Assembly: GCA_014338405.1 (NCBI GenBank)
Contig: JTDE01000691.1
Coordinates: 70,535-134,534, forward strand
DNA: 64,000 nt
Source of the DNA: Paragonimus skrjabini miyazakii
Lineage: Eukaryota > Platyhelminthes > Trematoda > Plagiorchiida > Troglotrematidae
Direction: 5' to 3'
The notes beneath the pieces were generated by a model. That model saw only the letters and a program-made list of their open reading frames with translations, had not been told where the DNA came from and did not search any database. The translations under genes were made by a program, and so were the position numbers. Position 1 is the first letter of the stretch. The number at the start of each line of letters is the position of its first letter. This document shows positions 13,048 through 26,536 of the stretch, piece by piece.

Positions 13048-14375
13048 GTTTGTCGTCACATACTTAACACTGACAGTTATCTCAACACTGTGACAAACCT
13101 TTTGAGGTCAAGTGTTCTGTGAATCATCACGGTGAAAGTTTAATAAAAGTTCAATACAATTTACAAACGACTCAAAAATTGCGTACAACTTCGTCAAAGA
13201 TAAAAATTTCATGTCGATTGTTAAAATCCAGCAAAACAAATTTTGCACGACTTTCTACTTGTAACAAAAGACCAAAAAAATCAGAATGTTTCAATTTCAG
13301 TCTCATAACAACAGTACGGAAAATGTCCTGAATATTGTCCTAATGGAGTTCACGTAAGGTCAATGTTAACCATTCGAACATTTGTATATCTGAAAAAATC
13401 ATGCTTGAACATCACAGAAATTTTCATTAATGCTTAAAAGGAGACCAAATATTTCAGTCGTCCCATTCAGTCTGTTCCCTATCGGTTGACAATCCGGTTT
13501 GACAACAAACCGGATGTATGTTGAATTTGGAGAAATGAAACAAGTCACACACCGGAAAACTCTGTGCACGGTTACAAGTAAATAACCGAGAACAATAGAG
13601 AAAACATTCATGGGCTGTTTTTATCCAAACCTTTTCACAGTATAAATTGAACATCATCTATAATTGATCACAGTCGTCGCACCCCCACAGACTCTGTTTG
13701 AAAAGAAACACTAAACTTGAGTTTGGCTCTTGTTAGAGCCTGTTAGCAATTATTCAAGAAAGTCTAATTTGATTTATCATCCCCAGAGTAAATCGTTCAG
13801 AATTAGTTGGGAAAGGCTCCCAATTCAGCACAGGGTGAATTATTGAAACGATTCGTAAATGAGACTGACAACTTTCGTCACCGAACTGACAAATTTCTGA
13901 CTCAATTTTATGAAGGAAACGGACTTCACGTGGTTTCCGTCACATAGAGCGTCGAAAACTATAATGTGACACATGGTTTTCGTTTTGTATTGCCATGCCA
14001 TCGGCAACTTCAGAGCCTAATCTTGAACATGTTCATTCTAGATGAATGACGAATGAGGTCTATTTGGGATAAAAATGTCCATCATCAAACCCAGATGCGA
14101 AACAACAGACATTCGTGTGTTCATAGCATTATCAAACGCCACCAAGAATTCGATGCATTGGTGTGTTGACTTTCCCTGTTCAAATATCCGAAAGACGAAA
14201 CTGAATGACACTAGACTGAAGTCACTCATTAACTCGGAAACGCTTTTGAACGAATGACAGTTTAGTGCCCAACAGCACTGACTTCGTCGACTAAACGTTC
14301 GCTGTGTGGTTAGGTGCGTGATGGTGGAGACTGGTCACATAATGTTGAAGATGCATGCTTGTTGTTTGAAGGAGT

Positions 14376-14398
14376 GACACACACACACGCACACACAG
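14376..14398. repeat. (CA)n microsatellite
   Basis: About eleven CA units interrupted by a single CG. Confidence 0.85.
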
Positions 14399-16976
14399 GC
14401 AAAGCAACAGTCATCCCGACAAATCACAACAATTTTCAATGTAAATAATGCACGTCTCAATGGACACGTAAACTTATCTCTTCTTATTCGTCCCACGAAA
14501 AAATTGTTTACACAGAGAGGCAGCTAACAGACGAAATTACTAGTGAAAGAGTGGGAATTTTTCTCCAGGACTAGTCTGGTAAAAACGAACGTCCAAATTC
14601 GTCACGTAGTCTAGTCTCATTAGTTATAGTAATTCTCATGAAATCAGAAATATTGAAACTAAATTATGAGTCCAATTTGACGAAGTGTACAGCGGTTCAC
14701 TGAGGTTAGTGCGTCCAACGTGGACAGCAAACATGCCACTCAGCAGCTTTTCCTCTAGATTGAAACGTCTCATTTAAATGTTAGGAAGTCCTGGGGGCAC
14801 ACCGCTGCCAGACTAGTTCATGTGTCAGAATACCAATGTCGGTGACATATAAATCACTGCTCATTCCAAAGACGATTTTGTTCCTGACGCTTCAAGTTCC
14901 CAATTTAGAACCCATCGGTTACAGGGAATCAGCTGAGGAAGCAGTGAGCAAATTTGGAACTCGGTGAACTTTCCACTTCAGACTGACAACGAGATCTATT
15001 ATTGACATCATTAGTGAGTCTCAAAGAGAAACGCTTGAATTCTCAATCACACTGAATTGAACTTGACCACATAACAGAGTGACAATCCTGAATTTTTATA
15101 AGGTTTCGAAGACACTCTGCAAATTTACTTGTTAGTGAACTTTTCTGAAACTACAGGTTTTCAAACCCTTACTCAGAAGACAATTCATCTGAAAGTATTT
15201 AAGAAGAGTGAAAATTGAAAACGAAGAAAGAAAAGAAAACAAAAAGTCGTATGATGACTTACGTGATAATCTCTTGTCGTTTATACCACTTCGGTTGCTG
15301 GAGTGTAACTGGGCTTTTTTATACCTACGGTACAAATCCTCCATGTGTAATGTTCGTTGCGGTTTACTTTTTGCCAAATACTTCTCTTGATATGTTCAGT
15401 TACATCATGCTAGTTCAGAATGTAATGAAAGCCTAAACAATTATGGGGCAATTTGGGAGGTGTATTTTTTATCTGCCGGGTTGTTGAGTTTTCTCTGAAT
15501 GATCTGCGGATAATCTCTTAGGAGTATGTGGATAAAACGATGTAATATTGCCTGTGCACCTTTAAGCTCGTATACCATCTTTGCCACATTGATAACGGCA
15601 TTGAACTCATTGGAATTTCACACATTTTGGATAACTTACCGGCAAGTATAAAAGGATTTTTAACTAAATTGGATTGAAGGCTACCCACTACTGATCGCAG
15701 CTATCGCATTCCCTTAGACTTTTTAGCCCGTTTAATATAGAAGGACTATAATCGCATTTCGGTCTTGTTAGAGTTCGTCAGTGGTGTATATTCTTTTCAC
15801 TTAACTGTGTGTTTGACGGAACTAAAAGCGGATTGAATGAAAGAAGTGCGAAAAAATTATAACAGATAAACAAACACTTTTCTATTCAGTAAGGATCATG
15901 GAAACATGAATAACAATAAGGCAAAGTTAATCAAAATATATAGATAGAGGTGTGATTTGGACATAAAAATCAAGTACAAATCCGACAAATTTTAAATCCC
16001 TAGTGACTTGCTACCATCCGCGTTAAGGGTTTTACACCATTTATAAATTGGCCGGATGGTCAAGTTGATTGACCAACATCACAAATGTATTCACTACATC
16101 ATTTATTAAGATAATCTATTGTGAACATTTTCACGACGGATTTGGAAATAATATTCCAAGTTGGATATATTATAACAATGAAGAAATGTTACTTGCATTT
16201 CAGTTAACTGGTTTACTATTTAGGTTTCGATGAATGACTAAGGGAGCAGCAATTATTATCAACCGTAAGACTACATCTCGTTAGATACGACTGTTAATGT
16301 GGTACTCTATAAATCAAAATAGGGTCGCTCTTGACATGACAATAACACAGGTAAAACAGACCCAGTTTTAAGTAATGTTTCTGGATGAGGAGCTAAAAAA
16401 GAACAGCCAAAAAGGCTTTGACATTTAAGGTAAACTAAGGGCAAACCAGTGAAGTGAACATCAGACGAAAGATCTTCCAACGGAAAGTTCGGATAACCAT
16501 GTTGATATCTCAAGGAACACGTCAGCCGTCTTTGTCATCCGGGCGCGGTTAGAAGACAAGCTGAGATCTTCTGGAACGGCCGTTTCTAGATCACGCTCAT
16601 AGGAATCAGTAGTTAACCGCATGCCTTCTAAAAATAATCCTCATATAAGGATACACCAATGTGCGCCACTTTATGGTTGGCTGAATTAAACTGAAGCCAG
16701 TGTGATGTAACCGAGCGGTGCAAACGATCAAGATTACTAGGAAGCTCTTTTATTTCAATGACACTATCCACTGTTCACCAAATCTTCACGTCCTGGGCGC
16801 ACCGATGATACTACGAGCTTTGCCAGTTCAACAACGAATAAGCAGCAACCGGTCTGGGATAGCATTCTGAGGCCTGCAACCACTTGCAGTGTTTCAGTCA
16901 GAATGTATGGCCATTAAGTTATATGTCAAACTGTCAACATTTCAGACGATCTGTGGTTCACAGAAATAAAGTATAA

Positions 16977-17222
16977 TTGACACCACACTGGCTAAGTTTC
17001 ATACAGTGGATAAATTTAACACAGAGAATTGTAGGATTGACTCTACTGAGGACTGTTCAAATATACCCGGAGATTTCATCAAAAATGAAAACGGCAAACA
17101 AGCTTGTTTTCGGTGTCATCTTTAGGCAAAAGCAACACAAAGAATATAAAATTAGCCGTAAAGTCAGGATCTTGTGGAACCTAACTCAAGGAGAATCTAG
17201 TGTCATTTGGGGATTACAGACA
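16977..17222 (+). mobile_element. inverted PLE fragment next to PLE-A
   Basis: A roughly 50-base segment near 17,145-17,195 matches the reverse complement of about 18,296-18,341, part of the minus-strand PLE-A just upstream of its RT motif B. Both contain AATATAAAATTAG, then a GTCAGG and a TTGTGGAACCTAA stretch. It therefore looks like a second, oppositely oriented piece of the same element type. The 98-codon open frame here is in the wrong frame for the RT. The element limits are uncertain. Confidence 0.4.
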
Positions 17223-17225
17223 TGG

Positions 17226-18370
17226 TTAGTGTGGTACCGTGTCAAGTGTTCCAACGACCGCAGGCCATGGTAACTTTAGTACTTGAACAGAAGACTTCTG
17301 TGTACACAGATTGGAGTTCCGCAGTCGAATTCCGATCGCCTCAGCAGCACCCAGCCTTAGACACTTCACACAATTGGTGTAAACACGTGTGACACGGTAG
17401 ATCGGCTTGAATGCGGTATCCACATTGACTCTGTGACCCCTATCAACTAGGTGGGTCAAAATTGTGCTGGAAATCTTTCGTTGTTGTATGGTCGTCAGCC
17501 AAGCTAGATGGTGTTCGCGTAGCCTTCACGACAAGCTTCTTGTTGTGCGACCAATGTGACCTGCTCCACAGGAACAAGCAAATGAGTGGATACAAAACGA
17601 GGTAGCACTACTGGGCACTGCGTCTTTAAGGTGAAGGCGTACAGCTGGCTTAGAGGAGAACGTTAGTTTAAGTGCAGCGTGGCACGTTCTCATCAGGGTC
17701 GTGTCAAGCCTCATGGTCAGCGATACACTTGGTAATTCGCCATTGTGAGGCAAGTTCATATAGATGGCTTTCCGCTCGACATAAAACTAGCGGTCTTGCG
17801 GCTCCCTTCGTTGTATGTTTCAAGCTAGGAATTCATCTGGATATCCATTAGCACGAAACGTTTCCGTAAGTGCTTGAGCTCATTGTCTAGCATGTCGAAT
17901 ACAAATTTTATAAATTCGATTTGTCAAACAACGTAACAAGTTCCGTTTCTGTTTCATTGAAACAAAGCCGTGAAATTGGGTGTATTGGCCATTCCACGTC
18001 CACTTCCTATGCATGTCTCATTGAATCGATCCATCCGGACGTTTCATTCTTGCAACATCCTGTTCTATTTCCATAGTGAACCTCAGTTTCTTGTGAGCTG
18101 AGTTGGTTAGTGATAGCAGGCAGTCAGTATCAATGTTGTTATCGACGATACACAGAATATCATCTACATAATGTTTATACAGTGCACACTAATTTATCAT
18201 TCTTGTTAGCCTTGTTTGTTCCATCGTGCTCATGAAAACGTCAGTCAGCAAATGGCCTGGCGGCGGGCTCATTGCGACCCCATCTAGACTCACACTGCAT
18301 TAGGTTCCACAAAACCCTGACTTGACAACTAATTTTATATTCTACTGACGGCTTTCGGAATTTCCGCAGC
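17226..18370 (-). mobile_element. PLE-A: decayed Penelope-like element, 3' part
   Basis: Read on the minus strand: RT motif B remnant (DGVAMSPPPG, about 18,280), RT motif C (HYVDDILC, about 18,165), then a GIY-YIG endonuclease segment (CSCGAGHIGRTTRSL, about 17,530-17,580), and the C-terminal phrases AEAIGIRLRN and LKLPWP with a stop near 17,226. PLEs are retroelements with a telomerase-like RT fused to a GIY-YIG endonuclease. Stops and frameshifts separate these blocks, so the copy is inactive. The 5' part is missing or lies in unrecognisable sequence toward 18,620. PLE-B lies upstream in the same orientation. Confidence 0.8.
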
Positions 18371-18889
18371 TGCATCATTGGTTTTGCTCTATCGCTCCCT
18401 TCTCTTAAGTAGGTCCGTCAGGTAGGTAAAACCCTTTCTGGAACCTCTGTTGATTATCAGGCAACAGTGTAATGTATGCAATATATGCCATCAGTTGATC
18501 GTCTAACATACTTCAGTAAACGTTTGAGACAGCGAACAACCAAGCAGTTGACAGGTAAGTACACCTGACATACAACGAGAACATTATCACACTGTGCCAT
18601 TTACCAGTGTTTCAACTCCTCCTGTGAACGGATTATCAGAGTTCCAGCAGTGAAGTTATGGAGGGTTTGATATTTGGCTAACACACCGTCAACTTTGAAA
18701 AGTGGTTAAAATTGTCTCAAGCAATACCATCGAGGTATACGACAGACCTCAGAAAGACGACGATTCTTGGAGATGAAATACTCAGTATCCAAAAGCAAAA
18801 GGTGAAACTTCCTCAAACATCTACAGTTACCCTGACCATAGCTGAGGTATGTTGTTGTAGACTGACACCTTATCAGACTCCATGTTAAA

Positions 18890-20080
18890 TGCAATGTTAA
18901 CTACTTTGTCACTTGGGTATGCCACAGTTGGAACACAAAAATCGGTAGATGCACACATTTCGTACTGACCATTCATCACCAAATTTACAGTAACATCGGT
19001 GGGAATTTTCATAGAAAACAACTAGTAAAGGATAATCAGTCAGCTGGCTAGGATGGGTCATTAAGTGCAGAGAATGTTTAGGTTCACAAACAGTTGTTCC
19101 TGACTACAAAGAGCTGGTTTGAGTCGATTGATTGCCACTGCTACTGCAAACCGTAAGAATCTTGGGTTAGAATGACATAACAGAATTCGTAATGTACATT
19201 ATGGATAGATAGCGCGACCAGTGGTCAGCACGTGTCTCTCGAATGAGGAAGCTGGCTGTTTATGGGTTTCAGTAACACCTGCGTTCTCTGGTAACACGGA
19301 CTTCTGCACCTATTTAGGCAAATGTTTCATCACTTTAGGGATCAAGCTTCTCTCGTTTTTACCTACGTACCTTTCTCCACAATTACATAAAAGTTGTTAA
19401 ACACGATGTCGGGTGGCATCAGTAGACTGATCATTTTTGACTGAAGGCATTGATAACTTCTGAGCTCGAGTTCAGCTGTACTAGAAATTTGCTCAGTTGA
19501 ATTTACTAATCGCTGTGCTGTTTGATGCATGGAACAATCACTCTAAAAAGGCAGCTCTGTGTTGACTCTCTTTTTACCTACAGGTGGTACTTTTTGTCTA
19601 CTGTGTTTATGTATGAACCATCTGGAGGTAGCCATTTGATCGTAGGACTGAAGTGATCAAGTATAGCTTTTCCACAAGGTTGTCATGCGTACAGATTTTC
19701 TTTGCTCGTGTGAACAGAGTATTTACCAGTGTTCGTTTATATCGGATCGGTGCGAAGCTGCTGAATTTTAAGTATTCACTGAACCACGTGGATTTTTTTA
19801 CAGACAGTTCTTCTAATCAATCATCTTCTCGGTGATTCTTGAATATGTCTGGGAGTGACAAACAACTCTTGGCCTCCGGTTCATAAGTAACCTTCAAGTT
19901 AGGATGACAACTATTTAGAGGTTACTTCAGGTTACCTATCATTTGTTTAGATTGACCGAATATCAATGTTTCGTCGATGTAACGCTTGTAATATTACATG
20001 CTTCCGGTTTTAGTAGCTAGCTATTACTCAATTTTTAGCATGAAAAAGTCCGCGGTTGCTCCAAATTGTTTTGTCACTGT
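18890..20080 (-). mobile_element. PLE-B: decayed Penelope-like element, 3' two-thirds
   Basis: Minus-strand reading gives the end of motif B (ATADFFMLKIE, about 20,045), motif C (YKRYIDETLIF, about 19,975; the usual second Asp is Glu), a segment ending LVNTLFTRAKKIC (about 19,680), a GIY-YIG segment (NCGERYVGKNERSL, about 19,350) and the C-terminal LRFAVAVAINRLKPAL (about 19,140). The sequence after the stop (about 18,950-19,005) still matches the region after the stop of PLE-C at 46,147-46,215, so both belong to one family and share a 3' untranslated region. Several in-frame stops mark it as dead. The change in the YVDD box suggests decay. Confidence 0.8.
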
Positions 20081-20261
20081 TTGCATCTTTTCGACTTCCG
20101 CAATAATACCATGTAACAATTTAGTGGTAATCATCCCTGGTTTGTTCACTGATACTGAGCTCCAGATGTACGGTAGAAATCTTGTATATGTTTCAGAATA
20201 TGCTTACACCAAATGTCGGGTATCAAAAAAGGGTTAATAAAAGAATGAATCATGAAAATAG

Positions 20262-20425
20262 TCTGGGCTTTGGCTAGCTTTGAATCCACGACATGAATTA
20301 TATTCATTCACGTGACAAGTGTGCTATCGTTCGAACTGAAAAACTCTACTGAGAGCTCAGAAACTTCGCATTTGGATCCAGCTTCATTTAGTCATACGGA
20401 ACTCACCACGTCGTCTGGGAGATAA
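20262..20425 (-). repeat. tRNA-derived SINE-like repeat, copy S2
   Basis: Homologous over its length to 27,342-27,510 in the same orientation. Shared blocks in plus-strand reading, in order: GGGCTT/GGGCTTC, a box-B-like TTTGAATCC (TTCGAACC in S1), CGACATG, GAGCTCAGAAA and CATACGGAA. S2 is the more decayed copy; its box A is hardly recognisable. No protein is expected. Confidence 0.5.
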
Positions 20426-20980
20426 ATTGGCCAGGTAAGGTTTCTCAAACACTTAATGTTGAAAATCCCAACAAGCTCAGTGTTCTGTACTTTCAGAACA
20501 CCTTGTATGCAATCGGTAATGTGGTTTTTTAGTAACGTTTCACTCCTGACACATAGACTGCCTCGGATTAGATGAACCTGTCACAAATTTGGTGGTATTT
20601 GAGGCATGCAAGAGGTAAACAACTAAACGGGGCAGAAGGTAACAGATAATGGGTCAGTTGTGCATAAGCAAAGGTTAATACTAGGTTTAAATGGCTAATT
20701 ACAGCAGATCGGGGATAGGTGAACGGCTAAACTAAAATGAAATCGGTATAATCTGCCAAGCAGATTGGTTGAAGGACCAACTGGTTTTGAGGAAAGTAGA
20801 TAGAATCATAACCCTGATGTACTACCATCGTCGCCTCATCCATTAATGAGTGCAAGTGAGTTCTATGGATCCACAACCCAGCGCCATGTTCCAGAAAGTC
20901 CAGCCTCATCAGTTTTATTTATAGGACACTTGACCTTCACAACTATACTGGCTTCTGTAACTGAACTCTCTTGTGTAATT

Positions 20981-21260
20981 CTAACCCCCAGTCTCTAACG
21001 TGTGATCACTGGTTATGGAATCCTTGTTCGTCGTGTAGTATTCTAACTGATTTTTGGGCACTTCCTTAACGCCCACTCGGTACACACTTATCCAACTTAT
21101 ACGTTCCCGTGCTGTTTTCCCAAGATAAACTTGCGAGCAGTTTTCCCGCTTTATTCGACCTACACAGTTGCTAATGCCCTTAGTAGGCATGACATCTTTA
21201 AGATGCGACAGGATTTTACGCAATGAAGTTGCCTTTGAAAAACCGTCTTGATATCCACGT
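20981..21260 (-). mobile_element. PLE-F: GIY-YIG endonuclease fragment of a Penelope-like element
   Basis: An open minus-strand frame resembles the end of a PLE: a KDVMPT phrase, then a GIY-YIG core (NCVGRIKRENCSQVYLGKTA) and SDHTLETGG, where PLEs usually have an EHALETGH-like phrase. The conserved Tyr-Leu-Gly survives but the downstream Arg/Glu-His part is changed, so it is probably inactive. It differs in sequence from PLE-A, -B and -C and belongs to another lineage. The RT part is not visible upstream of 21,300. Confidence 0.6.
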
Positions 21261-21299
21261 TGTTCCAGACGAATACTCTCTGACGTTCCTTCCTTAAGT

Positions 21300-24200
21300 G
21301 TAATAAAAACAGTGATTTTTTAAAATTTCGTTTATGTTTTTGTTAATAGGTTGAGTGCCTATCTGAACTGTCTTTTAAGAAGCGGTTTAGGGTGAACTCT
21401 ATTTATTAACACAACTATTGTCTATTTTTGTGATATCATTCTGTCATACGAATCAAGGTATATTTGCAACGCCGAATGAAAGATTGAGCGCGCAATGCTA
21501 TCACAAACCAGTTTATGGTGAGCGGATTCATAGCTAAGAGTATAAGGCAAGTGAGAAACGGTTGCCTTGCGACCCTGTTCTGTTGAATAAGCCAGATAGT
21601 CAAGAAACAGCAACTAACCGCTGCTACATCCTAGGTCCATTACTCATCTGGATTGGAATATGTCCGATCGCAGCATTTTAAGAATGTCCAAAACAATCTT
21701 GTTTCATAATCACAGAAGTGTTGTCCACATAGAGTCAACAAACTTTTGGTGGGTTTTAAAACGAACTCAATGCCTTTTCATAGATAAATGTTCGATAAAA
21801 CGGGGGTGTTGGAGATCCCATGGCTAGTTTTTTTTCAATATATACACTTAAATTGAAAACATAGTAGTTCATAACTAAACATAGGGATATCCCAGCTACT
21901 ATTCAGTCGATAGCTAAGTCTGCCATTTTATACAGTGCAGTGTCGCATAATATTGATTGTCTGGGGGTACATTGGTAAATGATGATATGATATCAGAACT
22001 AGTGCGAACTATATAGTGCTTGCAAGAAATCAAGCTGATTCCGCGTTTATTAATATGCTGGCAACCAGTGGTTCCATAACAGTAATGGACTAACAGCATT
22101 TTCACCCACAGGTATACGCTGACCTAAATATGTACACTTTCAGCGCGTGATGATAAATCTTGCCACTATCTGAGCAGTGATTATCAAAATGTTTAGCTGT
22201 ATACATCAACATTGATTTCCATCTATCCATTCAGGTAGATATTTGCAAAAGATGGTACCACCTCTAAAACTAAATAACGTGCACAGGCAAGAGGACTGTG
22301 TCCAGGATCTCTGATGCAAACTTCAAATCGATGTGAATCGACACGATGTAGTCAAAAGCCCGATAGTTCACAATATCTTCTGTTCACAATCTTGACAGTT
22401 AAAAATTCCAACAGTTCGCTATACCGTCAGGTTGCATTCTAATCAGGTCAACATAACAGCCGTCAAAATCCCGAAAGAATTGCCGTAACGGGGTTTACGA
22501 ATATGCAGTGAGATTTGGTTTATCAGTGAGCAAGTTACAACATCAGTAATCTTCAGCGGTCACATAGATATCAGTTATCATGAAAGCAGGTGGGGTTTAA
22601 ACCGCTTTTTATTGAATCAGATATCCAGTGCCCGAACGTGAATGTCTAATTGTGTTAAAATAAATGGTGATAATTTGCGGTTTACTGCCACCAGTTTGAT
22701 TTCCGATCTTATGAGTTATCTCATCATGAGAACACTGTTTCAATTGATCTTCCTCTTTTGCGTAACATGTTTACCGTACTCAAAAACAGCAAAGACCAAC
22801 TGGATAACACAATTTGTTGTATCTAGTACCATAACAGTAACGAACTTTGATGAATACCAGCCTACCTTCCAATCACCGTGTGTGTGTGTATACAAACCAG
22901 GCAACAGACCATCAAGATTTTCTCACAGTTTTCGTCAGGTAACGAACCTTTTCTGACTAATTCTGTGTTATGGCCAGATTGACTTATTCGAAACTTGAGA
23001 ATATGGTTCAGCCGAATAGAAGGAACAAACTACCACCGTCATCTTCATCATTTTCAGCTTTAAGTCATAACCCTGTGTACTATGGCTCAGATTGGCTTTA
23101 GTCTTGATAATGGTCCATATGGTAACACAGTAGTATTCAAGTACAAACGTAAGAAGAAGGAGAAAAAGAGGAGCAATAAAATAACGGAGTTTCAAGAACA
23201 AGAAGGATTAACTACTTTACACATCGCTATGGGTATAAAGATATGTAGTAAATAACCACTGTTCATACACCATCAGTGTTTTCTCTGACTATGTGGACTA
23301 TGTGGACTATGCACCAAGGAAATTCACGTACTCAAAAAATTATAGAGAAATGTTGAACTGTTAGGATTATGTACGACACCTATATCAACACATGATAGTG
23401 TTATCATGAGATACTCCACCCAAAGTCGATATATCAAGCATATTACTAGTTTAGCAATTAGAAGATAACTTTGCTCAGCGATGTGCAAGGATTGAACAAG
23501 TGGTTGCATCATCCTATTGATTTTATTGCGAAATCGTAGTGTTATCCGGTGAGTGTTCAACACTTTCTCATACGTGCACAACGAAAGCACTGAGTTACTC
23601 TATGGGAATGACCGAACACAGTGTTGTTGAGACCATTCTATACAGTAGGTATTTCTACTGTTAGGAATTTAACCATGTTCACTTCAGTTAAATTTTCTGA
23701 CACTCGTCTGCAACTGTATTGTTCTGGCTTCTAATATACGTGTTTTGGAGTCTCCCAAACCACATTGTGGTCGTAAAAGTGATGGCTAGGAATTAATGGA
23801 CTTCATGTTAACTGTCACTAAGTGACTCAAACCACCATAAACGAAGATCACACTGATCTGACGCTACTAGCTTTGCTACAGTCAAGCTGACAATTCGGAA
23901 GGGTTCAACACGTGTCATATCATCAGCGCTTGTAACTTCTCCCATGTAGTGGTTTACGGAAGGCGGAATGAACATTCTGATCTCTTTTGCAAAATCAACG
24001 GCCAATCTGACATAATGTATGCTGTTATACTGATTGCAGATTCTGAGCTTTCGGGTACAGTCACATGAGTTGGTCCAAAAATAACAGCCAGACAGAATGT
24101 TCGTTGGGTTTTGTGTCACATCACTGACTAACTAGCAATCTTCAGTGAGTGTTCTATAACAATAACTTCCTCATTTAGGAAAAAGAGGGTCAGAAGTGTG

Positions 24201-26536
24201 CCGTCAAACATTGAGCACCTTGAGTATTCCGAAATTAATGATAGCTATCGGTGTTTCGTAAAAACACTCGTTTGATTAGTGATTGTTAAATTTAGCTAAA
24301 CAAATGACCAGTTAGAGATCGCACTTATGACTTACATTTTTGTAACGTAACCTTGAAGTGTAACAGCAATTGCTCATTCCCAATTCTACTACATATGCTA
24401 ACACGACTCGCCTAATTGTTTGTTTTGCCGACAGCATGGACGATTGCCCTAGTATGTAGAACCCGTGCGTCACTTACCTTCCGATTTGCATGCTCCCTCA
24501 CTAGTATCGCGCGCTGATTTCGAACTGGCTAGATAAATGTGATTACACTTGCGAACTGTGTGGTACATAACGTGTATTCGTCAATTTGTTAAAATCAGCT
24601 ATCGTATTCACAACAATGTACACCCGTTTGTAACTTATCAAACAAAACATATCATTTACTAATTAGTGGAGTTGCAAGTGTAGTTTTCTTATTCATTATA
24701 TCAGTAGGTTTGTCTAACCTTGATTGCTGAAATAACCCGTCTCAAATCTATTCAGGATCGCTTTGAAAGCACAGTGAGTGTTCTGACGAATGTCATAGAA
24801 TAATTGGTTGTTTACCTGGCGGAAACTAAGTTCTGTGGATGGTCAATAATGACGAAACATCCGGAAATACATTATGACTGATTAAGTCTTTTTCCATTTG
24901 GTTGTGCATAATGGCATCCGTCATATATTTCTAAAACGCATGTTATTCATGGCTGGGCCTCGCAACAGGCCGCATACGAAAGAGTGTTTCCGAGAAATAT
25001 GATCGTTGAGTGTGGACTGCTAGATTTAGGTGTAACTAGCGTGACTAGACGATATATAAGTTTTGTTTCTGGTCCAATCATCACTGCATCCGTATATAAT
25101 GGACAGTGATTTGTAACGTCCTAATATTACAGGTTCACTGGAGGGTTGTGCAACCAGATAGCAGTCGCCCACTGTCCACTATGATTTTATAACGCAAGTT
25201 TACTTTCAACGTGCTGGTAGTTAATGGATGCCGAAATTATACTGTGGCTAACTGGCTTTAATAACACAGAATTGGTTTTGCCGAACTCCTCACTATGTAG
25301 TCTACGAAGAACGTGCAATGAAGACGAACATCACACGCCACGGAAAAGAAAACACGCTGTTACAACGGTGGAAAGGAGTATGAAGCGTCACGCCGGATGC
25401 AATTGTTAGAGATGTTGTTATTCCTCTAGTTTGTTGGTCACAACAAAACTACCAACATTTTATACTATTTTCCAGTTCGATCTGCGCTTCGTTAGCACCT
25501 TATACCAAACAGTTGGAAGGACCACACAAGCTGTAGTCTTTACATACATTGTTTTAGTCCAGTTGGTTTGCTGATGAACAAAAACATTGGGCGTAAACTT
25601 ATAACGCGTTAACTTGTAAACCAGTATGGTCGTAACGATTAAAAAGCAAATTCAACCCATGCTCACAAAACAACACTACAGTATGCAGTGTTCTCCAGCG
25701 TGCCGAACTTAGGCTAGTGTTTTAGACCTACAACAACACGTGGAACGGGTACAACTTGGTCACAAGATTTTCCAACAGACAACAAACTAGTGGGGCGTAG
25801 TGAATCATTGCCACTCACGTTCAAGCCAATAGTATATCCTACACCTGGTCACTTCCTTCGGTGAGTATCTCATTATGCTTAGCTGAATCTATTACTGCAT
25901 TGTGCACATGACAGTACTCATTTTTCAGGTGCTGACAAGCGCGTATAGACACTGGGTGTATAATCAGTCACACTGATTGGTAAACGGTTAAATGAATGTG
26001 ACATCTTGTGTCAATATGACTAGTTGTGGGCTATTACAAAAACTTCCATTTGTTCAACTTGATTTTGTGGGCTATACGGAACTCTGATAGTCAGATTACT
26101 CATTTGTGACGATTGCTGTAATCCCTTACATATCAATTTATAAATGAGCGTGAACTAACACACGCAGTTCAGTTTCATGCCATGATGTTTCGACCATTTC
26201 ATCCATTGCTTCATGTTCATTCGTAACTGCTACTTGAACAAATCAAGTTCAAATACGCCATTGATTCGGTTTTGCATACCTTGTTAATGAAGTCACTAGC
26301 CCCAAAATAATCAAGAAATTAAGCTATGCTGTGATTGACTCAAGACGATAAGGTACAGGCTGTGGAGATCCTTTTTGAAAATGGTCCGACCGGAAAGTCT
26401 ATAAGGAATGTGAAGGCTGCGACCAATTGTGGGTGATGTTCAAATTGAAATAAACCAAAACCCCGACTACTCATCAGTAAACTAAATAAAGATTAACAAT
26501 TAGCAGTAAACACAGTTGAGAAGTGATATGCGTATA
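21300..26536. other. intergenic DNA without recognised genes
   Basis: Apart from the candidate exon at 22,726-22,938 nothing could be assigned. The 103-codon minus-strand frame at 23,808-24,119 is coherent in composition but matches no family I recognise. Confidence 0.4.
22726..22938 (+). CDS. candidate first exon of a secreted protein (hypothetical)
   Basis: From an internal ATG the frame begins MRTLFQLIFLFCVTCL, a plausible signal peptide of about 20 residues, and runs 71 codons to CAG followed by GTAACG, an acceptable splice donor in phase 0. The mature part has a Cys-Val-Cys and several Pro, Arg and Ser residues. The start is chosen because the signal-like core begins directly after it; two earlier in-frame starts exist (from 22,642). 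No downstream exon, promoter or homologue was recognised. It could be a chance open frame. Confidence 0.2.

Larger units (their letters stand above)
6400..16950. other. long intergenic stretch without recognised genes
   Basis: About 10.5 kb with no transposon motif or convincing exon. The longest open frames (127 codons at 8,056-8,439 plus strand; 119 codons at 10,453-10,812 minus strand) are AT-rich, show no domain and look like chance. Only microsatellites and AT-rich tracts stand out. Confidence 0.5.

Noticed and set aside
18827..19021. 64-codon minus-strand frame (MFSMKIPTDVTVNLV...) as a host exon
   Set aside because: It aligns with the sequence after the stop of PLE-C at 46,147-46,215, so it is PLE 3' untranslated DNA.
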